Source of the DNA: Bacilli bacterium
GTDB lineage: Bacteria; Bacillota; Bacilli; Paenibacillales; NBRC-103111
Length of the DNA stretch: 47,396 bases
NCBI GenBank assembly: GCA_028287395.1
Contig: JAQBPR010000083.1
Location: forward strand, 1-47,396
Direction: 5' to 3'
Both the position numbers and the translations under genes were made by a program. This document shows, one piece after another, positions 1 to 8,796 of the stretch. Each line of letters starts with the position of its first letter. Positions within the stretch are counted from its first letter, which is position 1. Below the pieces are notes generated by a model. The model was given only the letters and a program-made list of their open reading frames with translations. It searched no databases and had not been told where the DNA came from.

Positions 1-233
1 ATTTCCGTTTCCGGAAACTGTTCCTTTACATGAGCCGAAAACTCAAGCCCGTCCATCCCCGGCATCCGAATGTCCGTTATGATGAGATCAGGATGAATTA
101 AACGAACCAATTCAAGCCCATCATCTCCATCTTCCGCTTCCCCTGCAACAAAACATCCCCATTGTTCCCAAGGCATGTTTTTCAAACCTTCCCGGATAAT
201 CGGTTCGTCGTCCACAATAATAATCTGAAGCAT
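1..233 (-). CDS. Response regulator, YesN/AraC type (N-terminal part, cut by window edge)
   Basis: Only the first 77 or so residues are inside the window. They form the start of a receiver domain: the acidic pair D8-D9 after a hydrophobic strand (MLQIIIVDDEP) and the phospho-acceptor D54 in LIITDIRMPG. It lies about 30 bases after the YesM-type kinase gene, so the two form a two-component pair. In such pairs beside carbohydrate ABC genes the rest of the protein is normally an AraC-type DNA-binding region, but that part is not visible here. The ATG at 233 sits 10 bases after AGAGG; an in-frame ATG at 239 is 4 bases from it and less likely. The regulator probably activates the upstream importer genes; this is inference from context. 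Confidence 0.85.
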   Translation of the reverse strand, partial: MLQIIIVDDEPIIREGLKNMPWEQWGCFVAGEAEDGDDGLELVRLIHPDLIITDIRMPGMDGLEFSAHVKEQFPETE

Positions 234-266
234 GATCATACCGCCTCTCGAAAACAAATATGAAAA

Positions 267-2057
267 TCAGGTACTTGGAATTTGTTTGTCCTCTGGTATT
301 GTATCCGTAATGAGAATTTGCACTTTAGTTCCTTGGCCGGGTTCTGAGAAAAGGGTTATTCCATAATTTTTTCCGTAAATGTACTGAATTCTTTGATGAA
401 CATTATGAATGCCGATTCCGGTTTTTCTTCGTTCCGTCTGCTTATTCCTGTCGCTAAGCAACGCTTTCATTTGTTCGGGAGTCATGCCGACTCCGTTATC
501 CTCTATTTCGAACAGAATATCGCCATCTACCCTTTTTCCTGATATATTCAGAAGCCCTTTTCCTTTTTTTACCTGTACTCCATGTAACAAGGCGTTCTCT
601 ACAATCGGTTGGAGAATGAGCTTCGGAATAATGATGGGTAAGAGACTATCATCTATTCGAATGTCAATGTGAATTCTTTCTCCGAACCTAGTCTTCTGAA
701 TGAATAAATAATCGCTGATATACTTTATTTCTTCCTCAATTGAAATGTACTCTTTTTCCGTACTGATGCTAATCCTCATCAAATCGCCAAGGGATGTAAC
801 CATCCCGCATATTTGTTCGACGCCGTTCATTTGGGCCATCCAGTTAATCGTTTCCAACGTATTATATAAAAAATGAGGGTTGATTTGAGCTTGAAGCGCT
901 TTGAGTTCTGATTCCTGCAGCATAATCTTACCTTTATAGTTGACTTCGATAAGAGAGTGAATTTGCGAGAGCATTTGATTAATTCCCTGACTTAATACCC
1001 CGATTTCGTCTTGACCATGAACTGGAAAGGAAACGTTAAAATCGCCCATATCCACCCTTTTCATAGGTTTCAACATCCGCCTGATTGGAATCGTGATGGT
1101 TTGTGCAGTTATGCGGGCCAGCAGAAAGGCAAAAACTAAAATAACTAACGTGACTATAATCATCCAATCTCTTATCTTATAACTATCTTTATACAGCTTC
1201 TTTTCCGAGATAATACCGATAATTTTCCAACTGGAATAATCCGATGTTTTATAGGATAACAAATATTTTTCTCCACCTATGGTTTGAATAAATGACCCGG
1301 AATCAAGCGCCAGTTTCTGTTTTATACTTGATAAGTCGTTAATATTATCCTTAAAACGATCATCTGGTGTAACCAGCTTTTCATTTTCATCAATCAATAT
1401 CACTGAACCGCTATTGTCAAAATTGATATTCTTCAATAGTTTGGCAATAGTCTCGTATTTTAAACTGATGATCACAATACCTAAAGGCTTCAAAGTCGTT
1501 TGCAGATCATTGATTTGCCTTACGGACTGCAAAAGCCCTTTAGGCTCAGCTTCATTAATCCATTTATTTTTCCCGCGAAAGGTATTCGCTGTTTTCACAT
1601 ATTTCTCGTAATCCGCCTCGCTGTCCGGATCGGAATAGCTGCTCGGAACTTTAAATACCATCCCGTTGTTTCCGTGAATTTCGATAGATCTCATAATTTT
1701 ACTATTGTAATGCGTAATCATAATAGATTCGATCAAGTTGATGTATGCTATTTGCTCCCTTTCGCTCAGATGGCTCATATCTGTGTTTAGCACTTTCTGA
1801 ATGTTCTGGTCAAAAGAAAGAATACCGGATAGCTCATCAATTCGCTGCAATGTATAATCCACGCTGGTCGAGATTTGTTGCACCGTTTCAAAATTATATT
1901 TACTTGTCTTTTCTCCTAGGATAGAAGAAGATTTAGAATAAGAGGAAATACCCACACTTAATACAGAAATGAGGATGATGACTACAAAAGATATGAAAAA
2001 CTTGTCTTGAATCTTCAAATTTCTGAAATGGTTGAATTTACGCGGAATAAGTATCAT
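267..2057 (-). CDS. Sensor histidine kinase, YesM family
   Basis: A membrane sensor kinase of 596 residues. Two membrane segments (about residues 21-41 and 298-317) flank a roughly 255-residue extracellular sensing region. After TM2 comes a HAMP-like linker (about 318-372), then the His_kinase signature QINPHFLYNTLE with the presumed phospho-acceptor H395, and a C-terminal HATPase domain with the N box (ILQPIVENALLHG) and the G box (EDNGVGM, GIGIHNVHQRI). This domain order and length are typical of YesM kinases that sense extracellular sugars with a binding protein. The ATG at 2057 follows GGAG by 8 bases. It is the next gene after the GHL6 hydrolase, with a 108-base gap holding a hairpin, and is followed by its response regulator. 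Confidence 0.93.
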   Translation of the reverse strand: MILIPRKFNHFRNLKIQDKFFISFVVIILISVLSVGISSYSKSSSILGEKTSKYNFETVQQISTSVDYTLQRIDELSGILSFDQNIQKVLNTDMSHLSEREQIAYINLIESIMITHYNSKIMRSIEIHGNNGMVFKVPSSYSDPDSEADYEKYVKTANTFRGKNKWINEAEPKGLLQSVRQINDLQTTLKPLGIVIISLKYETIAKLLKNINFDNSGSVILIDENEKLVTPDDRFKDNINDLSSIKQKLALDSGSFIQTIGGEKYLLSYKTSDYSSWKIIGIISEKKLYKDSYKIRDWMIIVTLVILVFAFLLARITAQTITIPIRRMLKPMKRVDMGDFNVSFPVHGQDEIGVLSQGINQMLSQIHSLIEVNYKGKIMLQESELKALQAQINPHFLYNTLETINWMAQMNGVEQICGMVTSLGDLMRISISTEKEYISIEEEIKYISDYLFIQKTRFGERIHIDIRIDDSLLPIIIPKLILQPIVENALLHGVQVKKGKGLLNISGKRVDGDILFEIEDNGVGMTPEQMKALLSDRNKQTERRKTGIGIHNVHQRIQYIYGKNYGITLFSEPGQGTKVQILITDTIPEDKQIPST

Positions 2058-2098
2058 AGCTCCAACTCCAATTGAAGGATATTCCTCTTAAGAGTCAA

Positions 2099-2139
2099 AG
2101 CATACAATACAACCTAAATAAAAGGCAGTACTGTATGCT
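2099..2139 (-). other. Intercistronic inverted repeat between hydrolase and kinase genes
   Basis: AGCATACA at 2099-2106 pairs perfectly with TGTATGCT at 2132-2139 (8-bp stem, 25-nt loop with an internal AGTACT). No T-run follows on the minus strand, so this is not a convincing terminator. It may be an mRNA processing or stability element that lowers expression of the two-component genes relative to the transport genes. Confidence 0.4.
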
Positions 2140-2165
2140 GTGGTTTATCTAAATTTATGAAATTT

Positions 2166-4175
2166 TTATTCGGCGAACTGCAGCGAAATCATTTGATGAC
2201 CCCTAATTTCCGGAACAACAAATTCAATGCGGCCGTCGTTCTCCTCAAAAGCAATGGATACATTTCCGGGCACAGCAGTTACAGAGGAAACTTTCTTCTC
2301 TGTCTTGACTGACATCTTGATATTGAAGAGCGGAATTACATCTTCAATTATATCGAGTGTTTTACTTCTCCGTTCGGCAATATAATGCAAGAGATGCACC
2401 ACCCATCGGTTTTCTTCAGCTTGGCGGTTCACCGTGCTCAACATCGTTGATGGTCCGTTATGCTTCAGCAATGACTGTGGAAGCAGAATATTCAATGCAT
2501 TCTGAACTAGGCGTTTGTACCATAGTGGCGCATTATTATGATATTGGGCGAAAACAGGGTGCATGAAGTAAATAACCCGCCCATTTTTTACAATCGCCGG
2601 ATATCCCGTTTTACCTGAAGAAGGAGCGTGTGCATGGGAAATATAATGCTCGTATGTCCGGTTAAACATCGGTTCCAATGCTTCGGATAAGATTTCACTA
2701 TCCTGCCCCGCTTCGACAAGCGCGCCTTTCATATACATAACATGCTCCGTCTGCTTCAAACCGCTTCCGATTTCCCCGGTAGGGACAATGAAATCCGGAC
2801 TGTATGGTGCATTTCCTTTATAGTGAACTCCCCATGCTGGAAGCGTAAATTCATTCTTTTCCGGATTCAAGCCCGATTCAAAGGAAGCTAAGACAGCGCC
2901 ACCGTTTGCGATATAACGCTCCAAATTACTAGCGAATGCACCCGCCACTGGAATAACGTCTGGAAGAATGAGCACCTTATACTTAGAAAAATCCGCTTCA
3001 GTATCGATAAAATCGAATTGATGCCCGCTTTCCTGGAGCATTCGACAAATCCCTTCAGACTCTTCAGGCAAATTGCCGGTTCCTGCACCGTAAAACTCTT
3101 CGGGTGTAAATACGCCAATATCTGTCACTGCTTCCGCATTTCTGCACCAAGGTTCTTTCTTCTCCACCTCCGAGTAAACCGATCCGATCAACTCATAGAT
3201 CGGGATAGACAGCAAGCCCGAAGGTTCCAACTGATCGCCTATATTACACTTAGCTCCCAGTGCCAGCATGTTGAAGCATTCATATTCCAGTGCAGCTTTG
3301 TTGTGGAACGAATGGAAATCTCCCCATGATGTATGAAATCTACCTGTCATGCCGACAGTTTCTTTGCCCAACGTACGAATGTATTTGACGGAGACCGGGA
3401 AATCCATATACCCCCAGGGTCCTCCTGGCAGCGATTCAAAAGCCGCATAAGTGTAATCGTCCAATACCGGCTTGTCGACACTTCCTACGTGCCCTTTGTT
3501 ATGGAATATATTGTAATTTTCGTTGAATTGACGTATAAACGCGCTCATATCCCTTACGAAGTCGTGATAGACCATCTCTGAATGGAGTTTACGGTCCCGC
3601 GGACTTTTCGGATCCATTCCTTTCTCCCGCATCCCTTTTAAACAGGCTGCACAGCAACATTCTACCACAAAGGAAGCATCAAACCATACCCCTTCTGCAG
3701 GAATGGCCTCCATCACTTCTTGTAGATTGTCTTTTAAGAACTGCCGATAAGGTGTATTCACACACAAATTTCTATAAAACCCTGCTTCTAGGAACCCTTT
3801 GCCTTCCAGGTCGCTATACCTTCCTTCGGCGTCGATTGCTGTCCATTCCGGATGTTCATTTAACGTATAAACATCCCAACGGACGGTAATGTACAAATTA
3901 ACATGTATGTCCTTTTTGCGGCATGCTTCAACCTGCTGTTTGAGAAAGTCTTTATTTTTCAGGTACGGGTGAACACGCTCGGGGAATTTTTTTGAATCAT
4001 AATACAGCATACCGTGATGACAACGGGTAAACAAATTGATCGAATTGACTCTTGCATCGTCCAATATAGCTGCAAATTGCTCCGGAACGAAACGGTCACC
4101 TACACCCTCAATTAATTCGCTGGTATGAAAATCAAGATGAATTTGACGAAAGCGTACTTCATTATTTTGTTTCAA
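2166..4175 (-). CDS. Putative glycoside hydrolase, GHL6-type with beta-galactosidase trimerisation-like domain
   Basis: About 669 residues, no signal peptide, so it should act in the cytoplasm on an imported sugar. The N-terminal part (about 1-330) resembles the 'hypothetical glycosyl hydrolase 6' (GHL6) TIM-barrel family: a start rich in QIHLDFHTSE, then NLFTRCHHGMLYY, and GVWFDASF followed by a cysteine-rich CCCAAC stretch. A middle region (about 350-570) looks like the class I glutamine-amidotransferase-like trimerisation domain found in GH42 enzymes. A TTG at 4175, 8 bases after GGAGG, is the best start; a TTG at 4181 is only 2 bases away. It follows the PfkB kinase gene by about 20 bases. 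The family assignment is fairly sure; the substrate is unknown. A fructose or other ketose-containing oligosaccharide would suit the neighbouring kinase. Confidence 0.8.
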   Translation of the reverse strand: MKQNNEVRFRQIHLDFHTSELIEGVGDRFVPEQFAAILDDARVNSINLFTRCHHGMLYYDSKKFPERVHPYLKNKDFLKQQVEACRKKDIHVNLYITVRWDVYTLNEHPEWTAIDAEGRYSDLEGKGFLEAGFYRNLCVNTPYRQFLKDNLQEVMEAIPAEGVWFDASFVVECCCAACLKGMREKGMDPKSPRDRKLHSEMVYHDFVRDMSAFIRQFNENYNIFHNKGHVGSVDKPVLDDYTYAAFESLPGGPWGYMDFPVSVKYIRTLGKETVGMTGRFHTSWGDFHSFHNKAALEYECFNMLALGAKCNIGDQLEPSGLLSIPIYELIGSVYSEVEKKEPWCRNAEAVTDIGVFTPEEFYGAGTGNLPEESEGICRMLQESGHQFDFIDTEADFSKYKVLILPDVIPVAGAFASNLERYIANGGAVLASFESGLNPEKNEFTLPAWGVHYKGNAPYSPDFIVPTGEIGSGLKQTEHVMYMKGALVEAGQDSEILSEALEPMFNRTYEHYISHAHAPSSGKTGYPAIVKNGRVIYFMHPVFAQYHNNAPLWYKRLVQNALNILLPQSLLKHNGPSTMLSTVNRQAEENRWVVHLLHYIAERRSKTLDIIEDVIPLFNIKMSVKTEKKVSSVTAVPGNVSIAFEENDGRIEFVVPEIRGHQMISLQFAE

Positions 4176-4196
4176 GCTCAATTCCTCCTCGATGGT

Positions 4197-5150
4197 TTAA
4201 TGACTTAACATCTGCAAAATTTCACTTAATTCCGGCATGGCAGGAATGCCGCCTTTTCTTGTCACGACTATAGCCCCCATGGCATTGGCGAACTTCATTA
4301 TGTCCTGCAGCTCTTGCTGTGTAAGATCCCTTATATCCCTCGCCTGCTTCACGATTCCATACAGAACGCCTGCCCAAAATGCATCTCCTGCTCCTGTTGT
4401 ATCAACAACACTGACTTTGTAGCCAGGGCAGAAACCCGTTATTTCTCCCTTTCTAAAAAAACAGCCCTTGTTCCCCAATGTGACGACTAGTAAAGAATTA
4501 GCGTATTGTTCAAATAGATTTCGCGTCCCCATAATGAGGTCTTTTGTACCTGCAAGCAGTTCCAGCTCTTCTTCAGATAATTTTACAATGTCTGCATATT
4601 CCATACCCTGCAATATCTCTTGTTTTGCATGCTCTGGGTCTCTCCATAGCAAACTCCTGTAATTAGGGTCGTAAGAAATGGTAATTTGTTTGTTTTTTGC
4701 GCAGCGAACGGCAGTTAATGTGGCGCTTTTTGATGGTTCATGTGTCATCGAGATAGACCCAAAATGGAAAATAGTCGAATGTTCCACAACATTTATAGAC
4801 ACCTCTTCCCAGCTAAGCATCATATCCGCTCCAGGATTGCGGCAAAAACTGAAGCTTCTTTCACCATCAGAATCTAAATGGACAAAAGCAAGTGACGTAT
4901 GAATCGGTGAGTGGGCAACTGAGGACGTATCCACGCCGTTTTTTTGTAAAACCGCGATCAGTTCTTCACCAAATAGGTCCTTGCCCACTTTTCCGATAAA
5001 TGCGGCTTTTAACCCCAGCCGTGACAGGGAAACTGCTACATTAGCAGGAGCGCCCCCTGGATTCGCTTCATATATCGCGATACCCGTATCACTTGTCCCC
5101 ACAGGTGTAAAATCGATCAATATTTCTCCAAGAGCAACTACATCCATCAT
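4197..5150 (-). CDS. PfkB-family sugar kinase, fructokinase-like
   Basis: A ribokinase-fold ATP-dependent sugar kinase of 317 residues. It starts with the family strand DVVALGEILIDF, carries the substrate-lid GG motif NPGGAPANVAVSLSRLG and ends with the anion-hole and catalytic-base motif DTTGAGDAFWAGVLYG. Overall it is most like bacterial fructokinases (ScrK type). The longest open frame begins at 5183, but ATG 5150 is chosen because GGGGGAGG lies 9 bases before it and the conserved strand starts directly after. It lies between the permeases and the hydrolase, so it probably phosphorylates the monosaccharide that the hydrolase releases. Fructose is the likeliest substrate, but 2-keto-3-deoxygluconate or tagatose cannot be excluded. 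Confidence 0.88.
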   Translation of the reverse strand: MMDVVALGEILIDFTPVGTSDTGIAIYEANPGGAPANVAVSLSRLGLKAAFIGKVGKDLFGEELIAVLQKNGVDTSSVAHSPIHTSLAFVHLDSDGERSFSFCRNPGADMMLSWEEVSINVVEHSTIFHFGSISMTHEPSKSATLTAVRCAKNKQITISYDPNYRSLLWRDPEHAKQEILQGMEYADIVKLSEEELELLAGTKDLIMGTRNLFEQYANSLLVVTLGNKGCFFRKGEITGFCPGYKVSVVDTTGAGDAFWAGVLYGIVKQARDIRDLTQQELQDIMKFANAMGAIVVTRKGGIPAMPELSEILQMLSH

Positions 5151-5195
5151 GATGCTTTTCCTCCCCCAGATACATACAGTCACTAGATCAAAAGA

Positions 5196-6041
5196 CTAAG
5201 ATTTCACGGCACCGGCCGTCATTCCAGAAATAATACTTTTACTTAGGAAAAAATATAAGAGAAACGTAGGCGTTACCGTAAGCATGATAGCCGCAAAAGT
5301 CGCTCCCCAATCCGTCATGCCATAGTTCCCGACATAATCGCGCAGCCCCATCGTGATGGTGAGCATATTCTTAGAATTGAGAAAAGTGAACGGGAAAATA
5401 AACTCATTCCAGGAAAACACCCCATACAATGTCGCCACTGTGACAATAACATTTTTGGACATGGGTAGTACGATATGGACAAATAACTTGAACATGGAAC
5501 TCCCGTCCATAACCGCAGACTCCATAACTTCGTTGGGTACAAATTTGTAAAAGGCGACAAACAAGTAAATGGAGACGGGTAGACCAAAACCGATTTGCGG
5601 TAAAATGATGCTGGTATAGGTGTCCAATATTCCGATTTTACTGTAAATTTGATAAAGCGGAATGAGCGTTACCTGGATCGGCACCATAATCCCTAACAGG
5701 AACAATAGCAAGCCCGCTTTATTGTATTTGAACTTTAGTTTCTCAAGTGCAAAACCTGCCATAGAGCTCAATATCAAAATACCTAATAGTACAAAGACAA
5801 CCACGATCAAACTATTTTTGAAATAAACCAAAAGATTGCTTTTCATAATGGCATTGATATAATTTCCAAAATATAGGGAGTTAGGCAAGGCAAAAGGGTT
5901 ATTACTTCTGAATTCCTTAATCGTTTTAAAGCTAGAAACAAACACCCAAAGAATAGGATATATTTGGATGACCATTATGATCAGCAGAATGGCCGGAAAG
6001 ACCAATCGACTTCCTTTCGTCCGTAACTTCTCGATCATCAT
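5196..6041 (-). CDS. Carbohydrate ABC transporter permease, MalG/UgpE type
   Basis: A 281-residue inner permease with about six membrane segments. The cytoplasmic EAA loop is visible as VMESAVMDGSSMFKLFVHIVLPM, which binds the ATPase. It belongs to the CUT1 oligosaccharide permease class and pairs with the preceding permease gene. Its ATG overlaps the stop of that gene by one base (TAATG), so the two are translationally coupled. The stop lies 45 bases before the kinase start. No ATPase gene is present in the locus, which is usual for Bacillales CUT1 systems that share MsmX. Confidence 0.93.
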   Translation of the reverse strand: MMIEKLRTKGSRLVFPAILLIIMVIQIYPILWVFVSSFKTIKEFRSNNPFALPNSLYFGNYINAIMKSNLLVYFKNSLIVVVFVLLGILILSSMAGFALEKLKFKYNKAGLLLFLLGIMVPIQVTLIPLYQIYSKIGILDTYTSIILPQIGFGLPVSIYLFVAFYKFVPNEVMESAVMDGSSMFKLFVHIVLPMSKNVIVTVATLYGVFSWNEFIFPFTFLNSKNMLTITMGLRDYVGNYGMTDWGATFAAIMLTVTPTFLLYFFLSKSIISGMTAGAVKS

Positions 6042-6925
6042 TAATCATCCTTTTGCAGTCGAAATATTTTATTGACCAACCCGACAAGCAGAAAACATTC
6101 AATTGCGATAAAGACGGCAATCGCGCTTCCATAACCGTAATGCATGCTGCTGAATGCCTGTTTATACATGTAGGTCGCTACCAGTTCACTTGATGTCCCT
6201 GGCCCCCCATAAGTAAGCAGATAAGGGATATCGAACGATTTTAACGATCCGTTTAGCACCAAAATGATACTTGTAAAAATAATGCCTTTAATCATCGGAA
6301 ACTTGATATATCGATACAGCTTCCAACCCGAGGCACCGTCCATCCTCGCAGCCTCTACAATTTCTTCCGAAATGGAAATCAAAGCAGAGTAGAAAATAAC
6401 CATGTAAACGCCCGCGTATTTATATCCTTCGACCACAGCCGTCATAATAAGGGAACGATGGGGATCGGATAACCACTCAATTTCTTGAAAGCTGGGATTG
6501 ATCCAACCCAATACATAATTCAATAAGCCAATCGGATTTATCGAAAATACGTTTTGAAAAATTTGCACAACTGCTACTGTCGAAAGCACAACCGGAGCAA
6601 AAAAGAGCGTTTGGAATAGTTCACGGCCTTTTGTAATTTTGGTCAATAATATTGCGATGAATAGGCCAAACGAGACTTGGATAAATACGTTCACACAAGT
6701 AAACACGATATTGTTACGAAAAGTCTGCCAAAATACATCATCCTGCGTAAAAAGATTTACGTAATTTTTCAACCCGATAAATTTCATGGGAGAAATACCA
6801 TTCCACGAATAAAAGCTATAAACGGAAGACCATACGATGGGCAAAAGAACCGTAAAGACATAAACCAGTAGAGCCGGCAAAAGGAAAATCAAGATGTATG
6901 ACTTTCTGCTCAGGAATTTTTCCAT
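6041..6925 (-). CDS. Carbohydrate ABC transporter permease, MalF/UgpA type
   Basis: A 294-residue permease with about six membrane segments starting with ILIFLLPALLVYVFTVLLP. Its EAA loop reads IVEAARMDGASGWKLYRYIKFPM. It is the first of the two CUT1 permeases; it follows the binding-protein gene with a 106-base spacer that contains a hairpin, and overlaps the second permease by one base. ATG 6925 has AGGAA 9 bases upstream. With the binding protein it forms the import channel for a di- or oligosaccharide. Confidence 0.93.
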   Translation of the reverse strand: MEKFLSRKSYILIFLLPALLVYVFTVLLPIVWSSVYSFYSWNGISPMKFIGLKNYVNLFTQDDVFWQTFRNNIVFTCVNVFIQVSFGLFIAILLTKITKGRELFQTLFFAPVVLSTVAVVQIFQNVFSINPIGLLNYVLGWINPSFQEIEWLSDPHRSLIMTAVVEGYKYAGVYMVIFYSALISISEEIVEAARMDGASGWKLYRYIKFPMIKGIIFTSIILVLNGSLKSFDIPYLLTYGGPGTSSELVATYMYKQAFSSMHYGYGSAIAVFIAIECFLLVGLVNKIFRLQKDD

Positions 6926-6983
6926 ATTGTTCCATTCCTATTTATTTATTTTGGTCATTTAAGCATTTGTATATATGAAGGAT

Positions 6984-7003
6984 AGACCGCTATCAAGCGG
7001 TCT
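6984..7003 (-). other. Intercistronic hairpin after the binding-protein gene
   Basis: AGACCGC (6984-6990) and GCGGTCT (6997-7003) form a perfect 7-bp stem with a 6-nt loop, in the gap after the solute-binding gene stop and before the permease. There is no T-run on the minus strand. Such hairpins behind binding-protein genes commonly protect the upstream message and give the binding protein a higher level than the permeases. Confidence 0.55.
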
Positions 7004-7031
7004 GCCTTCCCTTGAATAGGAGTCAAAAGAT

Positions 7032-8390
7032 TTATTTATCACTTTTGAAAAAATCCGGTGCATTTTTCTTGATCGCATTATCGATTTTTTGAGCAAAATC
7101 CTTTGGCTTGATGAGTCCGAGCGCTAATTCATTAGCTGCGCTTCCCATTATTTCATTAGTAGCGGGATCTAATTTGTCGTCCCATGATACGCCGCCTTGA
7201 GTTACTTTCTCCATAACCTTGGAGATATCTTTAGTCAGTATCGACATATTATCTGGAACATCGCCGTCAAAAGGGGAAATATATCCACCGATTTCATATA
7301 TTCTTTTATTATAATGATCGACAATATATTTAAAGAAATCTTTGGTCGAATCGTCAAACGTTTCGGCATTAAACGCATAGGCCAAGCCTGCTGTTATCGA
7401 AGTTTTTGGACCAATATTATTTGCACCGGCAACATCGGGAAGCATAAAGTAGCCTAGTTCACCTTTTGCGTATTTATCATTAAACTGGTTAAGCTCCCAG
7501 GTTCCGTTATAATGAATGACTGCATTGCCGCCGAGGAAATAGTTCAGTGTTTGGGTATAGTCCATGCTGCTAAAACCTTTTTGAAAATAGCCATTCTTGC
7601 CTAAAGTATACAAAAAGTTCGCAGCTTGCATTCCAGTATCACTAGTAAAGGAAATACTTCCTGTTTTCAACTTTTCAATAAAATCCGTATGCGTCGTACG
7701 AAGCGGTATAAAAGACAAATAGCGAACTAGCTGCCACATTTCTTTGCCCGATACCGCTATTGGCGTATAACCTTTACTTTTCAGTTTTTTACACGCTTCA
7801 ATAAATTCATCAAATGTGGTCGGAACTTTGATATTGTTCTCTTCGAATGGCTTTTTATAGTACCAAAAAGCCTCCCCGTTTCTACCTTCTGGAAATAGGT
7901 ATAAGCTACCGTCTTTAAATGAAAGAAAATCGATTGCCGCTTTATTAAACTGATCAAATTTCCCAAACTCCGTCAGTGTCTTCTTCATGTCAACCAGCTT
8001 GCCTTGTTTTGCAAGATTTTCACTTAATACTCCATTTGGAATTTGAAACATATCGGGCATTTCGTTCCCAGCAATATAAGTCCTCAATTTTTGGAAATAT
8101 TGAGTGTCATTAGGTACCGATTCGATTTCAACCTCGAAATTCGGGTTGACTTCTTTCTTGTAATCCTCGAATAAGGAAGTCAAGACCTTAAAGGGCGCAG
8201 TATTTTCATTACCTTTTGTGAAAAACCGGATTTTCTTCGCCTTTTGACTGGGCTTTCCAGCCGTAGCCAACTCTTTGGTTTTCCCGGATGTAGTACTACT
8301 GACGGAGTTCGAACCAGAACATCCCGCAATCAAACTTGCTGTAAGACTGATCACTATCAAAACGGAGCTGATTTTATTTATGTTTTTCAT
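7032..8390 (-). CDS. Extracellular solute-binding lipoprotein, carbohydrate (family 1)
   Basis: A 452-residue lipoprotein. A hydrophobic signal (about 8-22) ends in the lipobox LIAGC with the lipidated C24, followed by a Ser/Thr-rich linker. The body has the pattern of family 1 (MalE/UgpB-like) binding proteins, for example EMPDMFQIPNG near residue 105 and a WELNQF segment near residue 305. It is the first gene of the carbohydrate locus and should capture the sugar for the two following permeases. ATG 8390 follows the purine-rich AAAGGGGAAAGAG. The TATAAT about 60 bases upstream (minus strand, near 8450) could be a -10 element, but no good -35 was seen. Confidence 0.92.
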   Translation of the reverse strand: MKNINKISSVLIVISLTASLIAGCSGSNSVSSTTSGKTKELATAGKPSQKAKKIRFFTKGNENTAPFKVLTSLFEDYKKEVNPNFEVEIESVPNDTQYFQKLRTYIAGNEMPDMFQIPNGVLSENLAKQGKLVDMKKTLTEFGKFDQFNKAAIDFLSFKDGSLYLFPEGRNGEAFWYYKKPFEENNIKVPTTFDEFIEACKKLKSKGYTPIAVSGKEMWQLVRYLSFIPLRTTHTDFIEKLKTGSISFTSDTGMQAANFLYTLGKNGYFQKGFSSMDYTQTLNYFLGGNAVIHYNGTWELNQFNDKYAKGELGYFMLPDVAGANNIGPKTSITAGLAYAFNAETFDDSTKDFFKYIVDHYNKRIYEIGGYISPFDGDVPDNMSILTKDISKVMEKVTQGGVSWDDKLDPATNEIMGSAANELALGLIKPKDFAQKIDNAIKKNAPDFFKSDK

Positions 8391-8700
8391 TCTCTTTCCC
8401 CTTTACTTTGATTTAGAGGTTATTGTAGCTACGAATGACCTTGTACATTGATTATATAAGGAGAGGAATCAAAAAAAAATCCAAACATTTTGACATCCTC
8501 TATAAGATTTTTGCACTTCAACCAAACTTTACATTTCGCAGCTATACATAAGCGGGAATCACTTTCGTAATTGATGTTACCCCCGCTCTTTATTCGTTTT
8601 CCGCAGCTCTTTGGCATATATTTTCAATTGTTCGGTAATCGATTGAGGGCTGTGGCTCAGGAAAATATTTGAATTATGCGAAGGGTTAAAGATCATTCTA
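8391..8700 (-). other. Intergenic region with promoter-like -10 and a possible gene remnant
   Basis: This gap separates the carbohydrate locus from the amino-acid operon. On the minus strand it holds the binding-protein ribosome site, a TATAAT near 8450 without a clear -35, and a 39-codon open frame (8577-8696) with a basic, helix-like C-terminus (ITEQLKIYAKELRKTNKERG) but no ribosome site. That frame could be a decayed gene tail. No RNA element was recognised. Confidence 0.4.
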
Positions 8701-8737
8701 AAAAAAGAAGCGTACCCAATGAATGGATACGCTTTTA
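8701..8737 (-). terminator. Rho-independent terminator of the GntR-controlled operon
   Basis: Reading the minus strand, AAGCGTA (8735-8729) pairs perfectly with TACGCTT (8715-8709) around a 13-nt loop and is followed by a run of seven T after one C (8707-8701). It lies 60 bases after the stop of the FAH-family gene and so ends the long operon that starts at the GntR gene. Confidence 0.85.
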
Positions 8738-8796
8738 TCCTAAACCCTGATTTCTACCTACGAAGACATAAACTTTTAAATTCCCTCAGCGTGCTG

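Noticed and set aside
8429-8617. 62-codon minus-strand frame in the 8.4-8.8 kb gap
   Set aside because: Overlaps the probable promoter of the binding-protein gene, has no ribosome site and no recognisable features.
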